From: Streptomyces sp. KMM 9044
GTDB lineage: Bacteria > Actinomycetota > Actinomycetes > Streptomycetales > Streptomycetaceae
Direction: 5' to 3'
Length of the DNA stretch: 64,000 bases
NCBI RefSeq assembly: GCF_024701375.2
Contig: NZ_CP113910.1
Location: forward strand, 6,758,001 to 6,822,000
Shown here: in pieces, positions 17,928-27,243 of the stretch
Layout of the letters: the number at the start of each line of letters is the position of its first letter
Numbering within the stretch: position 1 is the stretch's first letter
Position numbers and translations under genes: made by a program
Notes under the pieces: model-generated
Told to the model about the DNA's origin: nothing
Database searches by the model: none
What the model saw: only the letters and a program-made list of their open reading frames with translations

Positions 17928-18941
17928 TCAGGCACGCTGGCCGAACAACTCCTGCAGCACGTCCTCCATCGTCACCAGGCCCGCCAGCCGTCCGTCCGAC
18001 CCGAGCACGGCCGCCAGATGCGTACGGCTGCCGCGCATCGCGGTGAGGACGTCGTCCATCGGCGTGCTCTCCCGCACCCGCGCGATGGAGCGCATGTCCC
18101 GCAGCAGGAACGGCATGTCGCGCGGTGAGGCGTCGAGGGCGTCCTTCACGTGCAGGTAGCCGACGATCCGCCGACCCTCGTCCACCACCGGGAAGCGGGA
18201 GTACCCGGACTCGGCCGAGAGCGCCTCCAACCCCTCGGGGGTGACGCCCACGCGTGCGTAGACCACGCTCTCCAGCGGCAGCACCACATCCCGTACCGGC
18301 CGGCGGCCGAGCTCCAGCACGTCGTTCAGACGCTCCTGCGCGCGGTCGTCGATCAGACCCGCCTCGCCGGAGTCCTTCACCATCTGCGCCAGTTCCGCGT
18401 CGGAGAAGGTCGCCACGACCTCGTCGCGCACCTCGACCCGCAGCAGCCGCAGCAGCGCGTTGGCGAAAGCGTTGATCGTGAAGATCACCGGGCGCAGCGC
18501 CCGGGACAGTGCCACCAGCGGCGGACCGAGCATCAGCGCGCTGCGCACGGGCTCCGCCAGTGCGATGTTCTTCGGCACCATCTCGCCCAGCAGCATGTGC
18601 AGATATGTCGCGAGCGACAGGGCGACCACGAAGGACACCGCGTGCCCCGCGCCGTCCGGCACGCCCATCGAGTGGAACGCCGGTTCCAGCAGATGCGCGA
18701 TGGCGGGCTCCGCGACCACACCGAGGACCAGGGTGCACAGCGTGATGCCGAGTTGCGCGGCCGCCATCAGGGCGGATACGTGCTCGAGGCCCCACAGCAC
18801 GTTCTTGGCGCGCCGGTCTCCCTGGTCGGCGTACGGCTCGATCTGGCTGCGGCGCACCGAGATCAGCGCGAACTCGGCACCCACGAAGAAGGCGTTGACG
18901 ACCAGCGTAGCCAGACCGATCAGCAGCTGTACGGCGATCAT
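17928..18941 (-). CDS. CNNM/CorC (hemolysin-like) membrane protein, second of a pair
   Basis: 337 residues: an N-terminal CNNM/DUF21 membrane domain with about three to four hydrophobic segments (LLIGLATLVVNAFFVGAEFA, MLLGEMVPKNIALAEP) and then two CBS motifs (FPVVDEGRRIVGYLHVKDAL; LAAVLGSDGRLAGLVTMEDV). This protein is shorter than its partner and has no C-terminal CorC/HlyC domain. Family members are linked to Mg efflux and divalent-cation homeostasis. It follows the first CNNM gene by 15 bp, so the two are probably translated from one mRNA and may form a heteromer. Confidence 0.9.
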   Translation of the reverse strand: MIAVQLLIGLATLVVNAFFVGAEFALISVRRSQIEPYADQGDRRAKNVLWGLEHVSALMAAAQLGITLCTLVLGVVAEPAIAHLLEPAFHSMGVPDGAGHAVSFVVALSLATYLHMLLGEMVPKNIALAEPVRSALMLGPPLVALSRALRPVIFTINAFANALLRLLRVEVRDEVVATFSDAELAQMVKDSGEAGLIDDRAQERLNDVLELGRRPVRDVVLPLESVVYARVGVTPEGLEALSAESGYSRFPVVDEGRRIVGYLHVKDALDASPRDMPFLLRDMRSIARVRESTPMDDVLTAMRGSRTHLAAVLGSDGRLAGLVTMEDVLQELFGQRA

Positions 18942-18956
18942 CGCCGGACCCCCTTC

Positions 18957-20349
18957 TCACGCGTCGCGCCGTGTCGCTTGCCGTCCGTCCGGCCGTCCGG
19001 CCCGGTACCGGGCCGGACGGCCCCGCCTCCTGCGGGTGCGGGTCGGGGAGCGGGGCGTGCAGCAGTACGCGTGCCGCGCGACGGCCGGTCGCGTCCAGCA
19101 CCTCCATCCGCCAGCCGACGACCTCCAGGGTGTCGCCGACGGCGGGGATCCGGCCCAGCTCGGTGGCCACGAGCCCGGCCAGGGTCTCGTACGGCCCGTC
19201 CGGCGCGCGCAGGCCGACCCGCGCGAGCTGGTCCACGCGCGCGGAGCCGTCGGCCGAGAACAGGTCGTGCCCGCCCTCGTCCGAACCCGTCCGGGCCAGG
19301 TCGGGGGTCTCGTGCGGATCATGTTCGTCGCGGACCTCGCCGACAACCTCCTCGACGATGTCCTCCAGCGTGGCCACGCCCGCCGTACCGCCGTACTCGT
19401 CGATCACCACGGCCATGGTGCGCCGGCCGGAGAGCCGGTCCAGCAGCCGGTCCACGGTGAGTGATTCCGGGACCAGGAGCGGTTCGCGCATCATTTCCGA
19501 CACGGGAACCCGGGCCCGGCGCTCGGCGGGCACCGCCAGTACGTCCTTGACGTGCGCGGTGCCGACCACCGAGTCGAAGGTGCCGCGGTACACCGGGAAC
19601 CGGGACAGCCCCGTCGCCCGGGTCGCGTTCGCCACGTCCTCGCAGGTCGCCTGGACCTCCAGCGCGACGACCTGGACACGTGGGGTCATCACGTTCTCCG
19701 CGGTGAGATCGGCGAGGTTCAGGGTGCGGACGAACAGCTCCGCGGTGTCGGCCTCCAGGGCGCCTTCCTTGGCGGAGTGCCGGGCCAGGGCCGCCAGTTC
19801 CTGGGGGCCGCGGGCGGAGGCCAGTTCCTCGGCGGGCTCCACACCGAAGCGGCGCACGATGCGGTTCGCCGTGTTGTTCAGGTGCGTGATGAAGGGGCGG
19901 AAAGCGGCACTGAACCAGCGCTGCGTGTTGCCCACGTTCTTCGCGACGGCCAGCGGCGACGAGATCGCCCAGTTCTTGGGCACGAGTTCGCCGACCACCA
20001 TCAGGAAGACGGTCGACAGGGCCGTGCCGAGCACCAGCGCCAGGGAACTCGCCACCGACGCGGAGACGCCGACGGCCTCCAGGGGACCGGAGATCAGCAC
20101 GGCGATCGACGGCTCGGCGAGCATGCCGACCACCAGATTGGTGACCGTGATGCCGAGTTGCGCCCCGGAGAGCTGGAAGGTCAGGTTCCGTACGGCCTTG
20201 AGGGCACCGGCGGCGCCCCGGTCACCGCGCTCCACGGCCCGCTCGAGGTCGGACCGCTCGACCGTGGTGAGGGAGAACTCGGCCGCGACGAACGCGCCGC
20301 ACGCGAGGGAGAGCAGGATCGCCACCAGAAGAAGGAGCAGCTCGGTCAT
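18957..20349 (-). CDS. CNNM/CorC membrane protein with CorC domain, apparent frameshift at 3' end
   Basis: The frame from ATG 20349 encodes a CNNM membrane domain (MTELLLLLVAILL, MVVGELVPKNWAISSP), a CBS pair (FPVYRGTFDSVVGTAHVKDV; MAVVIDEYGGTAGVATLEDI) and a CorC_HlyC domain to about residue 435 (VVGWRMEVLDATGRRAARVL). It then runs without a stop through the next gene in the wrong frame, as far as 17653. A TGA in another frame at 18957-18959 ends neatly 15 bp before the next ATG, so a one-base shift in the GC-rich tail, which holds a 32-bp palindrome, is the simplest explanation. The conserved domains are intact, so the protein may still work. Confidence 0.8.
18991..19022. repeat. Perfect 32-bp palindrome inside the corC tail
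   Basis: GGCCGTCCGGCCCGG, then TA, then its exact reverse complement. It lies in the poorly conserved 3' end of the first CNNM gene, at or near the apparent frameshift. With almost no loop it would extrude as a cruciform rather than act as a normal terminator. Confidence 0.85.
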
Positions 20350-20557
20350 CGGGTCACCTCCGTCCCGCGGCCGGACGGGAAGCGAACGAGTGCACGGTGC
20401 GATGTGCGGCGACGTCGGGTACTGCGATGCCGCGTTCTACTGGGAGGCTCGCCCATGGACGGACGCACACAACCTTTCATGGAGGACCGAGTGACCCACC
20501 CAGAGTAAAGGACCGCCGAAGGTCACCGGCGAGGTCGTCCACCGCCCGCAGGCACGC

Positions 20558-21004
20558 TCAGAACCTGCCGTCCGGGGCGTTGCCCGGGAGCGGCTTGACC
20601 CAGCGACGCCAGTGTTCCCCGGGCACGTACCCGGCGGCGCCCCACGCGCGGTGCGCGGTCTCGTTGCGCCGCAGCACCATGGTGTCCGCGCGGCGGCCCC
20701 CGAGGCCGGCGAACCGCTCCTCGGCGGCGGCCAGCAGCGCGGAGGCGATGCCCTGTCTGCGGTGGTCCGGGTGCACCGCGAGCCGGTACAGATGGCAGCG
20801 CCAGCCGTCGAAGCCGGCGATCACGGTTGCGACCGGCTCCGCCCCCTTCTCGGCGAGGATCAGGGACTCGGGGTCGCAGGCGACCAGCCGCTCCATGCCC
20901 TCCCGGTCGTCGCTGATGCTCGTGCCCTCGGCCGCGGCCTTCCAGAAGGCCAGCACGGTGTCGAGATCCTCGGATGTCGCGGCCCGTATGCGCAGCTCGG
21001 TCAT
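20558..21004 (-). CDS. GNAT family N-acetyltransferase
   Basis: 148 residues spanning one GNAT domain: MTELRIRAATSEDLDTVLAF at the start, LYRLAVHPDHRRQGIASALL as the acetyl-CoA binding motif A, and VLRRNETAHRAWGAAGYVPG near the end. It resembles RimI-like or small-molecule acetyltransferases; the substrate cannot be told. The longer frame upstream of MTELRI is GC shadow. It stands alone between the CorC pair and the ABC exporter. Confidence 0.9.
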   Translation of the reverse strand: MTELRIRAATSEDLDTVLAFWKAAAEGTSISDDREGMERLVACDPESLILAEKGAEPVATVIAGFDGWRCHLYRLAVHPDHRRQGIASALLAAAEERFAGLGGRRADTMVLRRNETAHRAWGAAGYVPGEHWRRWVKPLPGNAPDGRF

Positions 21005-21160
21005 GCGCCGATCCCAGCACGCGGCCCGGCCCGCGACACGGAATTCCACGACCCGGACGCGCCGCACGTCCGCATGCCGGCCCCGCAGTCCACCAGCCCT
21101 GCACGCCACCGTCCACGCACGCCTCCGTCCCCACCCGCCCGGCGCGCCCGCACGCGCGGG

Positions 21161-23728
21161 TCACTCGTGCGCGATCGCCTCCAGGACGTTCATCCGCGAC
21201 GCGCGCAGGGCCGGCAGCAGTGCCGCCGCGACGCCGGCCACCGCAGCACCGATGACGACGGCCACGATGGTGCTCCAGGGAATCGCGAGCGCGGTCATGC
21301 CCTGCAGCGCCAGCACCTGCTGTGCGCAGACGCCCCACACCAGCCCCAGTGCGAGACCCAGCACCGCGCCGAACACGGCGATCACCACCGACTCCAGCCG
21401 GATCATCCGCCGCAGTTGCCGGCGGCCCAGTCCGATGGCCCGCAGCAGCCCGATCTCCCGGGTGCGCTCCACCACCGACAGCGCCAGGGTATTGACCACG
21501 CCGAGCACGGCGATGACGATCGCCAGCCCCAGGAGGGCGTAGACGAGGTACAGCAGGACCGCGATCTGGTCGTGAACGAGGTCCTTGTAGTCGGCCTGGT
21601 CACGTGCCTGGACCTGTGGATACGGGCCGAGCGTCGTCGCCAGCCGGTCGCGGAGCTCATCCGCGCCCGTGTCGTCGGCGGCGTTCACGTACAGCGCTGA
21701 GTCCTGCCCGCCGGGCACGTACTTCTCGACCGTCGCGATGCCGAAGAACAGCCCGCCCTGGATGCCGAGGCCCTCGCCGCCCTCCATGTCGGTCAAGGCG
21801 CCCACGGTCAGCTCGGTGCGCCGCCCGCCAGGGAACTCGACCGGGATCACACTGCCCGTCCAGACGCCGTGGTCCGCGGCGAAGCCGGCGTCCATGGCGA
21901 TGCCGCCGTCGGCCAGGGCAGCCGACGTGTCGCCGCTCGTGTACGTGACCCGGGCGACGTCGTCGACCCGCTCGTCGTACCCGGCGGCGGTCGTCTCGAT
22001 CCGCTCCCCGTCCGGCAGCCGCACCGCCACCGGCGCGAACCGCTGCCGCACGACGACGCCCACCCCGTCCGTGTCCCGCACCCGGTCGGTGACCTCCTGG
22101 GGAAAGGGCAGGAAGTTGTCGTTCTGGATGACGAAGTCGGCGCCCAGCGTCCTGTCGATCTGCTCGTCGAAGGAGCGGGACATGGAGGCGCCGGCCACCG
22201 ACATGCCGCCGACCAGGGCGAGCCCCACCATCAGCGCGGCGGCGGTGGCACCCGTACGGCGGGGATTGCGCAGGGCGTTGCGCTGGCTCATCCGGCCCAC
22301 CGGCCCGTACAGGGCGGGGAAGGCCCCGCCCAGCACCCGGATCACCGGCCGCACCAGCAACGGACCGGCGACGACCATCGCGATCAGGGTGAGGACGACC
22401 CCGAGCCCCAGCAGGGACGCCGCCGGCACTGTTTCGGTGGAGACGGCACAGCCCACGAGGGCGGCTGCGCCGAGCACCCCGACCACGGAGCCCACCACCG
22501 CGCGGGTCCGCAGCGGCCTGCCCACCCCGGCGATCTCGGCATCGGCGAGGGCGGCCATGGGAGACACGCCCGCCGCGCGGCGGGCCGGCAGATACGCGGC
22601 CACGAAGGTGACCCCGACCCCGACCACGTACGCCGTGACGGGTGTGGCCCATCCGACGACCATCTCCGTGGTCTTCAGGTTCATGCCGAAGGCGCTCATC
22701 AGCCGGATCAGTCCGTAGGCGAGTGCGACGCCGGCCGCGAGGCCCAACGTCGAGCCGATCAGGCCGAGCAGCACCGCCTCGGTGAGCACCGAGCGGCGCA
22801 CCTGACGCCGGTCGGCGCCGAGCGCCCGCAGCAGCCCGAGTTCGCGGGTGCGCTGCGCGATCAGCATCGAGAAGGTGTTGACGATCAGGAATATGCCGAC
22901 GAGCACCGCGATCCCGGCGAAGCCGACCATCACGTACTTGATCACGTCGAGGAACCCGCCCAGCTCCTCGGCGGCCGTCGCGGCCTGTTCGTCGGCCGTC
23001 TCCACCTGGTAGGTGCCGGCGCCGAGCACCTCGGTGACCCGGCGCCCGAGTTCCTCGTCACTCACGCCCGGCGCTGCCTCGACCGCGATGCTCGTGGCCC
23101 GGTCCGCGGAGCCCAGCAACGCGGCGGCGGCGACCTCGGGATCGAGGAAGACGAGGGCCGTGCCGGGGTTCGTGGTGGTGAAGGTGGCGATTCCGACGAT
23201 CTCGACGCGGAAGGTGCCCGGCTGCGCCTGCACCGACAGGGTGTCGCCGATCACCACGTCCTTGGCGTCGGCGGTGTCCGCGTCCAGTACGGCCTCCCCG
23301 GCACCGCGCGGGGCGCGGCCCGAGGCCAGCTCCACGACGCTGCGCTCGTGGGCGTACCAGTCCACCGCGAGGGTGGGCGCGCCGGTCGTCGGGCCCACCG
23401 GCTCGTTGTCGCTGTCGACGACCGTGATGTTCCCGGCCTCGACGTCCGGGCGGGCGGACTCGACCTCGTCGGTCCCGGCCAGCCGTTCGGCGAGGGAGGC
23501 GGGCACGGTCCGGACCTCGCCGGTGGGTACGGCCGCGTCCAGGTCGTCCGGGGGTGAGACCGTCACATCGGCGGAGGCGGAGGCGAAGAGCCGGTCGAAG
23601 GTACGGGAGACGGTGTCCGAGAAGATCAGGCTGCCCGCGACGAACGCCACGGACAGGACGACAGCCAGTGCGGACAGCAGCAGCCGTCCCCTGTGTGCGA
23701 GGAAGCTCCTGAGCGTCGCCTTCAGCAC
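21161..23728 (-). CDS. FtsX-like ABC transporter permease
   Basis: 855 residues. Start GTG at 23728 (VLKATLRSFLAHRGRLLLSA) lies four bases after the ATPase stop. A first transmembrane segment is followed by a large extracytoplasmic MacB-type domain, then an FtsX domain of three helices near residues 270-420, a second membrane segment with a second periplasmic-like domain, and a final FtsX domain (ELGLLRAIG-type loops, VIAVFGAVLGLALGLVWG). This two-FtsX architecture is typical of Gram-positive peptide or lipid exporters and bacitracin-type resistance pumps. The substrate is unknown. Confidence 0.92.
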   Translation of the reverse strand: MLKATLRSFLAHRGRLLLSALAVVLSVAFVAGSLIFSDTVSRTFDRLFASASADVTVSPPDDLDAAVPTGEVRTVPASLAERLAGTDEVESARPDVEAGNITVVDSDNEPVGPTTGAPTLAVDWYAHERSVVELASGRAPRGAGEAVLDADTADAKDVVIGDTLSVQAQPGTFRVEIVGIATFTTTNPGTALVFLDPEVAAAALLGSADRATSIAVEAAPGVSDEELGRRVTEVLGAGTYQVETADEQAATAAEELGGFLDVIKYVMVGFAGIAVLVGIFLIVNTFSMLIAQRTRELGLLRALGADRRQVRRSVLTEAVLLGLIGSTLGLAAGVALAYGLIRLMSAFGMNLKTTEMVVGWATPVTAYVVGVGVTFVAAYLPARRAAGVSPMAALADAEIAGVGRPLRTRAVVGSVVGVLGAAALVGCAVSTETVPAASLLGLGVVLTLIAMVVAGPLLVRPVIRVLGGAFPALYGPVGRMSQRNALRNPRRTGATAAALMVGLALVGGMSVAGASMSRSFDEQIDRTLGADFVIQNDNFLPFPQEVTDRVRDTDGVGVVVRQRFAPVAVRLPDGERIETTAAGYDERVDDVARVTYTSGDTSAALADGGIAMDAGFAADHGVWTGSVIPVEFPGGRRTELTVGALTDMEGGEGLGIQGGLFFGIATVEKYVPGGQDSALYVNAADDTGADELRDRLATTLGPYPQVQARDQADYKDLVHDQIAVLLYLVYALLGLAIVIAVLGVVNTLALSVVERTREIGLLRAIGLGRRQLRRMIRLESVVIAVFGAVLGLALGLVWGVCAQQVLALQGMTALAIPWSTIVAVVIGAAVAGVAAALLPALRASRMNVLEAIAHE

Positions 23729-23732
23729 GGTC

Positions 23733-24632
23733 TCAGTCCTTGCCGTCCTTGCCGGGGGCCGGCTCGTCGGGTACGGCACCCTCGGTGGTGGAGGGGGCAT
23801 CGGGCGCGGTGCCGGGGGCGCCGCCCGGTGCCGGTCCGCCGTCGCCGCCGGCCTGGGCGCGGACCACGTCGAACCGCTTCATCCGGTCGAGCACCGCCTG
23901 TGCCGTGGGCCGCTCCATCTCGTCGACGATCCGCCCGTCGGCCAGGAACAGCACCAGGTCGGAGTGGATGGCGGCACCCGGGTCGTGGGTGACCATCACG
24001 ACGGTCTGGTTCAGCCGGTCCACGGCCTCGCGCAGGAACCCGAGCACCTCCAGTCCGGCACGCGAATCGAGATTGCCGGTCGGCTCGTCCGCGAAGATCA
24101 GCTCGGGCCGGGAGGCCAGCGCCCGCGCACAGGCCACGCGCTGCTGCTGGCCACCGGACAGCTGCGCCGGCCGGTGCCGCAGCCGGTCCCGCAGGCCCAG
24201 CGTGTCGATGACCTGGTCCAGCCACTTCTCGTCGGGCTTCCGGCCCGCGATGTCCATGGGGAGGGTGATGTTCTCCAACGCGTTCAGCGTCGGGATGAGG
24301 TTGAACGACTGGAACATGAACCCGATCCGGTCCCGGCGCAGACGTGTCAGCTCACGGTCCCTCAGCCCCGTGATCTCGGTGTCGCCGAGCCACACCTGTC
24401 CGGCCGAGACGGTGTCGAGCCCGGCCAGGCAGTGCATCAGCGTCGACTTCCCCGACCCCGACGGACCCATCACCGCCGTGAACCGGCCGCGCGCGACATC
24501 CACGTCCACCGCGTCCAGGGCGAGCACGGTCGTCTCGCCGGATCCGTACGCCTTCGTCAGGCCGCGGGCGCGGGCCGCGACCGAGCCGGCCGACGCGAGG
24601 CCGGGGGCATGTTCCGCAGCGGATGTGGACAA
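23733..24632 (-). CDS. ABC transporter ATP-binding protein (MacB/LolD-like)
   Basis: 299 residues. Walker A GPSGSGKST, Q-loop FMFQSFNLIPTLNALENI, signature LSGGQQQRVACARAL, Walker B LIFADEPTGNLDS and H-loop VMVTHD are all present, matching the MacB/LolD subfamily that pairs with FtsX-like permeases. A Gly/Pro/Ala-rich tail of about 40 residues follows. The start is TTG at 24632, preceded by GGAGGAGG. It is the first gene of a two-gene operon with the permease. Confidence 0.93.
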   Translation of the reverse strand: MSTSAAEHAPGLASAGSVAARARGLTKAYGSGETTVLALDAVDVDVARGRFTAVMGPSGSGKSTLMHCLAGLDTVSAGQVWLGDTEITGLRDRELTRLRRDRIGFMFQSFNLIPTLNALENITLPMDIAGRKPDEKWLDQVIDTLGLRDRLRHRPAQLSGGQQQRVACARALASRPELIFADEPTGNLDSRAGLEVLGFLREAVDRLNQTVVMVTHDPGAAIHSDLVLFLADGRIVDEMERPTAQAVLDRMKRFDVVRAQAGGDGGPAPGGAPGTAPDAPSTTEGAVPDEPAPGKDGKD

Positions 24633-24986
24633 GACCGCCTCCTCCGTATGGACACCGGCCCGTGCCGGTCATGGTGGTCGTGCCCGAGGTTAGTGTGATG
24701 GAGCCCATGCCGGATATCCACCGTAGGTGCAGAACCGTGCCATTCCGATGTAAGGGGCATCTTTGCTGCCTCCGTCGCCCCCTGCCGGTGCTAGCGCCGG
24801 CGCGCTAGCTCCGTCCTCCGCGGGTCACTCTTTTGCACAGCCTCCGGGCTGGATCACGGTCCTGAAGCGATCGTGCTTCGGCGGGTTCTGCACCGCGGAC
24901 CGCTGCGCTGATCGGTAGCTGACCAGCTGTGATCAGTTGATCTTCCCGAACGGGTGACCTGCGGAGGACGGGGCTAGCTTCAAGGT
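24633..24986. other. 354-bp divergent intergenic region between ABC operon and toxin-antitoxin pair
   Basis: No ORF of quality. It should hold promoters for both sides. Visible elements are the imperfect inverted repeat GCTAGCGCCGGCGCGCTAGC (about 24789-24808) and the perfect palindrome GATCAGTTGATC (24931-24942), 45 bp before the antitoxin start, a plausible autoregulatory operator for the toxin-antitoxin genes. Confidence 0.45.
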
Positions 24987-25262
24987 ATGGCGAAGACCCA
25001 GCTGAACGTACGCGTGGAGGAGGGCACCGCCCGAGCGGCGCGGGAACGCGCCCCGGCCCGCGGGATGAGCGCCCACCGCTACATCGAGGAACCGGTCCGG
25101 CAGGACGCCGGTGAGGCCGGCCGCGCCTTCGTGGAGGCCGCCGCCGACTTCATGAAGCAGTACGAGACCGTCTTCGCCGAGCAGTCCGACGGAGGTGCGC
25201 CCGCCCGCGCCACGCCGCGGGCGGGGGAGGGCGGCGAAGGCCCGCGCGAAGGTCGCCGCTGA
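24987..25262 (+). CDS. Ribbon-helix-helix-type antitoxin
   Basis: 91 residues starting MAKTQLNVRVEEGTARAARE, the short beta strand and helix expected of a ribbon-helix-helix DNA-binding antitoxin, followed by SAHRYIEEPVRQDAGEAG and an acidic/Gly-rich, probably disordered tail. Such antitoxins bind their own promoter through the N-terminus and neutralise the toxin with the C-terminus. The partner toxin-like gene starts four bases after the stop. A GATC-containing palindrome lies upstream. Confidence 0.7.
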   Translation: MAKTQLNVRVEEGTARAARERAPARGMSAHRYIEEPVRQDAGEAGRAFVEAAADFMKQYETVFAEQSDGGAPARATPRAGEGGEGPREGRR

Positions 25263-25266
25263 TCCC

Positions 25267-25641
25267 TTGGACGACCTGCGCATCGACCTCGCCTGGCTGC
25301 TGATGCTTGCCGAGCGGCAGACTCCGGGGGGTCCCCAGGTCACCGACTGGGGAGCTCCCGTCGCCGCCGTCGCGCGTCATGAGGCCGAGATATTCGACGT
25401 CCCCGTCTACGGCAGCCCGCATGCCCGCGCCGCCGCCCTGCTCCAACTTCTGCTCCGCGTGCCCGCGCTGGAACGCTCCAACGCCCTGTTCGCCTCCGCC
25501 GTCGGGTTCGCCTCCCTCGTCGCCAGCGGGCTGAAGGTCGTCACCTCGCCGGAACAGGTCCGCGAGCTGGCCCGGCTGGTCAAGAGCGGCGAGGCCTCCG
25601 TGGACGACATCGCCGCCGAGCTGCACAGCTGGAGCGAGTGA
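25267..25641 (+). CDS. Doc/Fic-like toxin of a toxin-antitoxin pair, active-site motif degenerate
   Basis: 124 residues from a TTG start. The layout matches the actinobacterial Fic/Doc-type toxin component: LRIDLAWLLMLAERQTPGG, then VPVYGSPHARAAALLQLLLR, VPALERSNALFASAVGFASLVASG and a helical end. The segment ALERSNALFASA sits where Doc has its H-x-F-x-D/E-x-N-K-R-T motif, but His and several other positions are not conserved, so AMPylation or phosphorylation activity is doubtful. Coupling to the antitoxin (4-bp gap) supports a toxin-antitoxin role; the molecular target is unknown. Confidence 0.65.
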   Translation: MDDLRIDLAWLLMLAERQTPGGPQVTDWGAPVAAVARHEAEIFDVPVYGSPHARAAALLQLLLRVPALERSNALFASAVGFASLVASGLKVVTSPEQVRELARLVKSGEASVDDIAAELHSWSE

Positions 25642-25666
25642 GCGGCCGGAGCCCCGGAGCCGGTGA

Positions 25667-26359
25667 TCAGCTCCTGCCCGTCGCCGCGTCGCCCGCCGGC
25701 CGCCAGGCGGTGCCCAGCACGCAGTACGACGTCGGCAGGGCGGGCCCGTCCTCCGGCATCAGCGTCCGCCGGTACGGGCCGAGCTCGAAGCCCGCCTCTC
25801 GCAGCGCGCCGACCGGCTCCCGCGCCACGTGGCAGCCGCCCGTCAGGGGCGGCCACACCGTCCGGTCCAGGGCGTGCTGGGTGAAGCGCATGACCCGGCC
25901 GCCGCCCCGTCCATGCTCGAAGAACCGCACCTCGCCGCCCGGCCGCAGCACTCTCCGGAGCTCCGCGAGCGCCCGCGGCACGTCCCGCACACTGCACAGC
26001 ACCAGGGAGAGCACCGCCGCGTCGAACGCCCCGCTCCCGACCGGCAGTGCCTCCGCCGCACCCGGCGCGACATCCACCGGGACGGCGGCACGCAGGGCGG
26101 CCTCCACAGCGAGCCTGCGCAGCACCCGCTCCGGTTCGATGGCGACGACCTCCGAGACGGTGTCCGGATAGTGCGCGAAGGCGAGGCCGTTGCCCGCGCC
26201 GACCTCGATCACCCGCCCGGACAGCCCGCCGAGCAGCCGGCGACGGACCGAGGCCATGCCCGCGCGGGTTTCGGCGGCCTCACTGACCCGGGCGTAGCAA
26301 CGGGCGAACAGCGGGTGGTGCACGGGATCCCGCGCCACTTTCGCGGAGCCGGCGGACAT
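25667..26359 (-). CDS. Class I SAM-dependent methyltransferase
   Basis: 230 residues with Methyltransf_11 motifs: VIEVGAGNGLAFAHYP (SAM-binding glycine loop), VVAIEPERVLRR (acidic end of strand 2), AFDAAVLSLVLCSV and LAELRRVLRPGGEVRFFEH. This resembles UbiE-like and phospholipid methyltransferases. The start MSAGSAKV is supported by GGAGGCG just upstream. The substrate is unknown. It is convergent with the toxin gene and lies upstream of nothing obviously related. Confidence 0.88.
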   Translation of the reverse strand: MSAGSAKVARDPVHHPLFARCYARVSEAAETRAGMASVRRRLLGGLSGRVIEVGAGNGLAFAHYPDTVSEVVAIEPERVLRRLAVEAALRAAVPVDVAPGAAEALPVGSGAFDAAVLSLVLCSVRDVPRALAELRRVLRPGGEVRFFEHGRGGGRVMRFTQHALDRTVWPPLTGGCHVAREPVGALREAGFELGPYRRTLMPEDGPALPTSYCVLGTAWRPAGDAATGRS

Positions 26360-26525
26360 GGGCGCCTCCCTGTCTGGACGAACCCGGGAGCCGAGACGGG
26401 TCACGCGGGCCCCGCTTCCCGCAGGACGAGCCCCGGGCCGGCCGGGGCCCTACGGTGATTGTCCCCCGTGAATACCCCGCGCATCCCTCGCACCGTCGCC
26501 CGGAACACAGGGCCCGCGCGGGAGA

Positions 26526-27242
26526 TCAGCCGGCCTCCCGCCCCCGGAACGCCGCCGTGTCCCACGTGCCGTCCAGCCGCGCCGCCAACCACTCGGGCGC
26601 CGACGTCCGGAAGCCGGCCGGGGCGAGGACCGCCGCGCCGGCCGGTACCGCTCCCAGCAACGGCACCCCTGTCACCTCCGGCAGGTCCCGCAGGTTGCAG
26701 TGCTCGGCCAGACCGGGCTCCGCGGGCCAGCTGCCGATCACCACGCCCGCGGGGGTGAGCCCGCGCGAGCGCAGTTCACGAGTCGTCAGCTCCGTGGCGT
26801 TCAGGGTGCCGAGACCCGCCGCCGCCACCACCAGCACCGGCGCCGACAGCAGCGCCGCCGCGTCCGCCAGAGTTCCGCCGTCCTCGTCGAACCGCACGAG
26901 CAGCCCGCCCGCGCCCTCCACCAGCACCAGATCGTGCTCGGTGGCCAGCTTGGCGGCGGTCTCGGCCACGTCGTGCGGGCGCACCGGCGCCCGGCCCGCC
27001 CGGCGGGCGGCGGTGGCGGGTGCCAGTGGGTCGGGATACCGGGCGAGTTCGGCGGCCGTGACGGCCCCGGCGAGCCGCGCGACCTCCTCGGCGTCCCCGG
27101 GTTCGTCCGGCCGCACCCCGGTCTGGGCCGCCTTCAGTACGGCCACCGACCGGCCGGCCCCGAGCGCAGCCGCAGCGACCGCGGCCGTCACCACCGTCTT
27201 CCCGACCTCGGTGCCCGTGCCCGTGATCACCAGTACCGGCAT
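26526..27242 (-). CDS. bioD: Dethiobiotin synthetase
   Basis: 238 residues. The P-loop GTGTEVGKT opens the protein (MPVLVITG), [10 protein letters not shown] carries the substrate Lys, and [10 protein letters not shown] is the family motif. BioD closes the ureido ring of 7,8-diaminononanoate with CO2 and ATP. Its ATG starts two bases downstream of the bioA stop (27244), so it is the third gene of the bioB-bioA-bioD operon. Confidence 0.95.
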   Translation of the reverse strand: MPVLVITGTGTEVGKTVVTAAVAAAALGAGRSVAVLKAAQTGVRPDEPGDAEEVARLAGAVTAAELARYPDPLAPATAARRAGRAPVRPHDVAETAAKLATEHDLVLVEGAGGLLVRFDEDGGTLADAAALLSAPVLVVAAAGLGTLNATELTTRELRSRGLTPAGVVIGSWPAEPGLAEHCNLRDLPEVTGVPLLGAVPAGAAVLAPAGFRTSAPEWLAARLDGTWDTAAFRGREAG

Positions 27243-27243
27243 G

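Noticed and set aside
17653..18956. Continuation of the first CNNM frame as an 898-residue protein
   Set aside because: The extra 450 residues are Arg/Gly/Ala-rich with no homology and overlap the intact second CNNM gene on the same strand.
20350..20557. Tiny plus-strand ORF MDGRTQPFMEDRVTHPE
   Set aside because: Seventeen codons, no downstream gene on that strand and no clear ribosome site.
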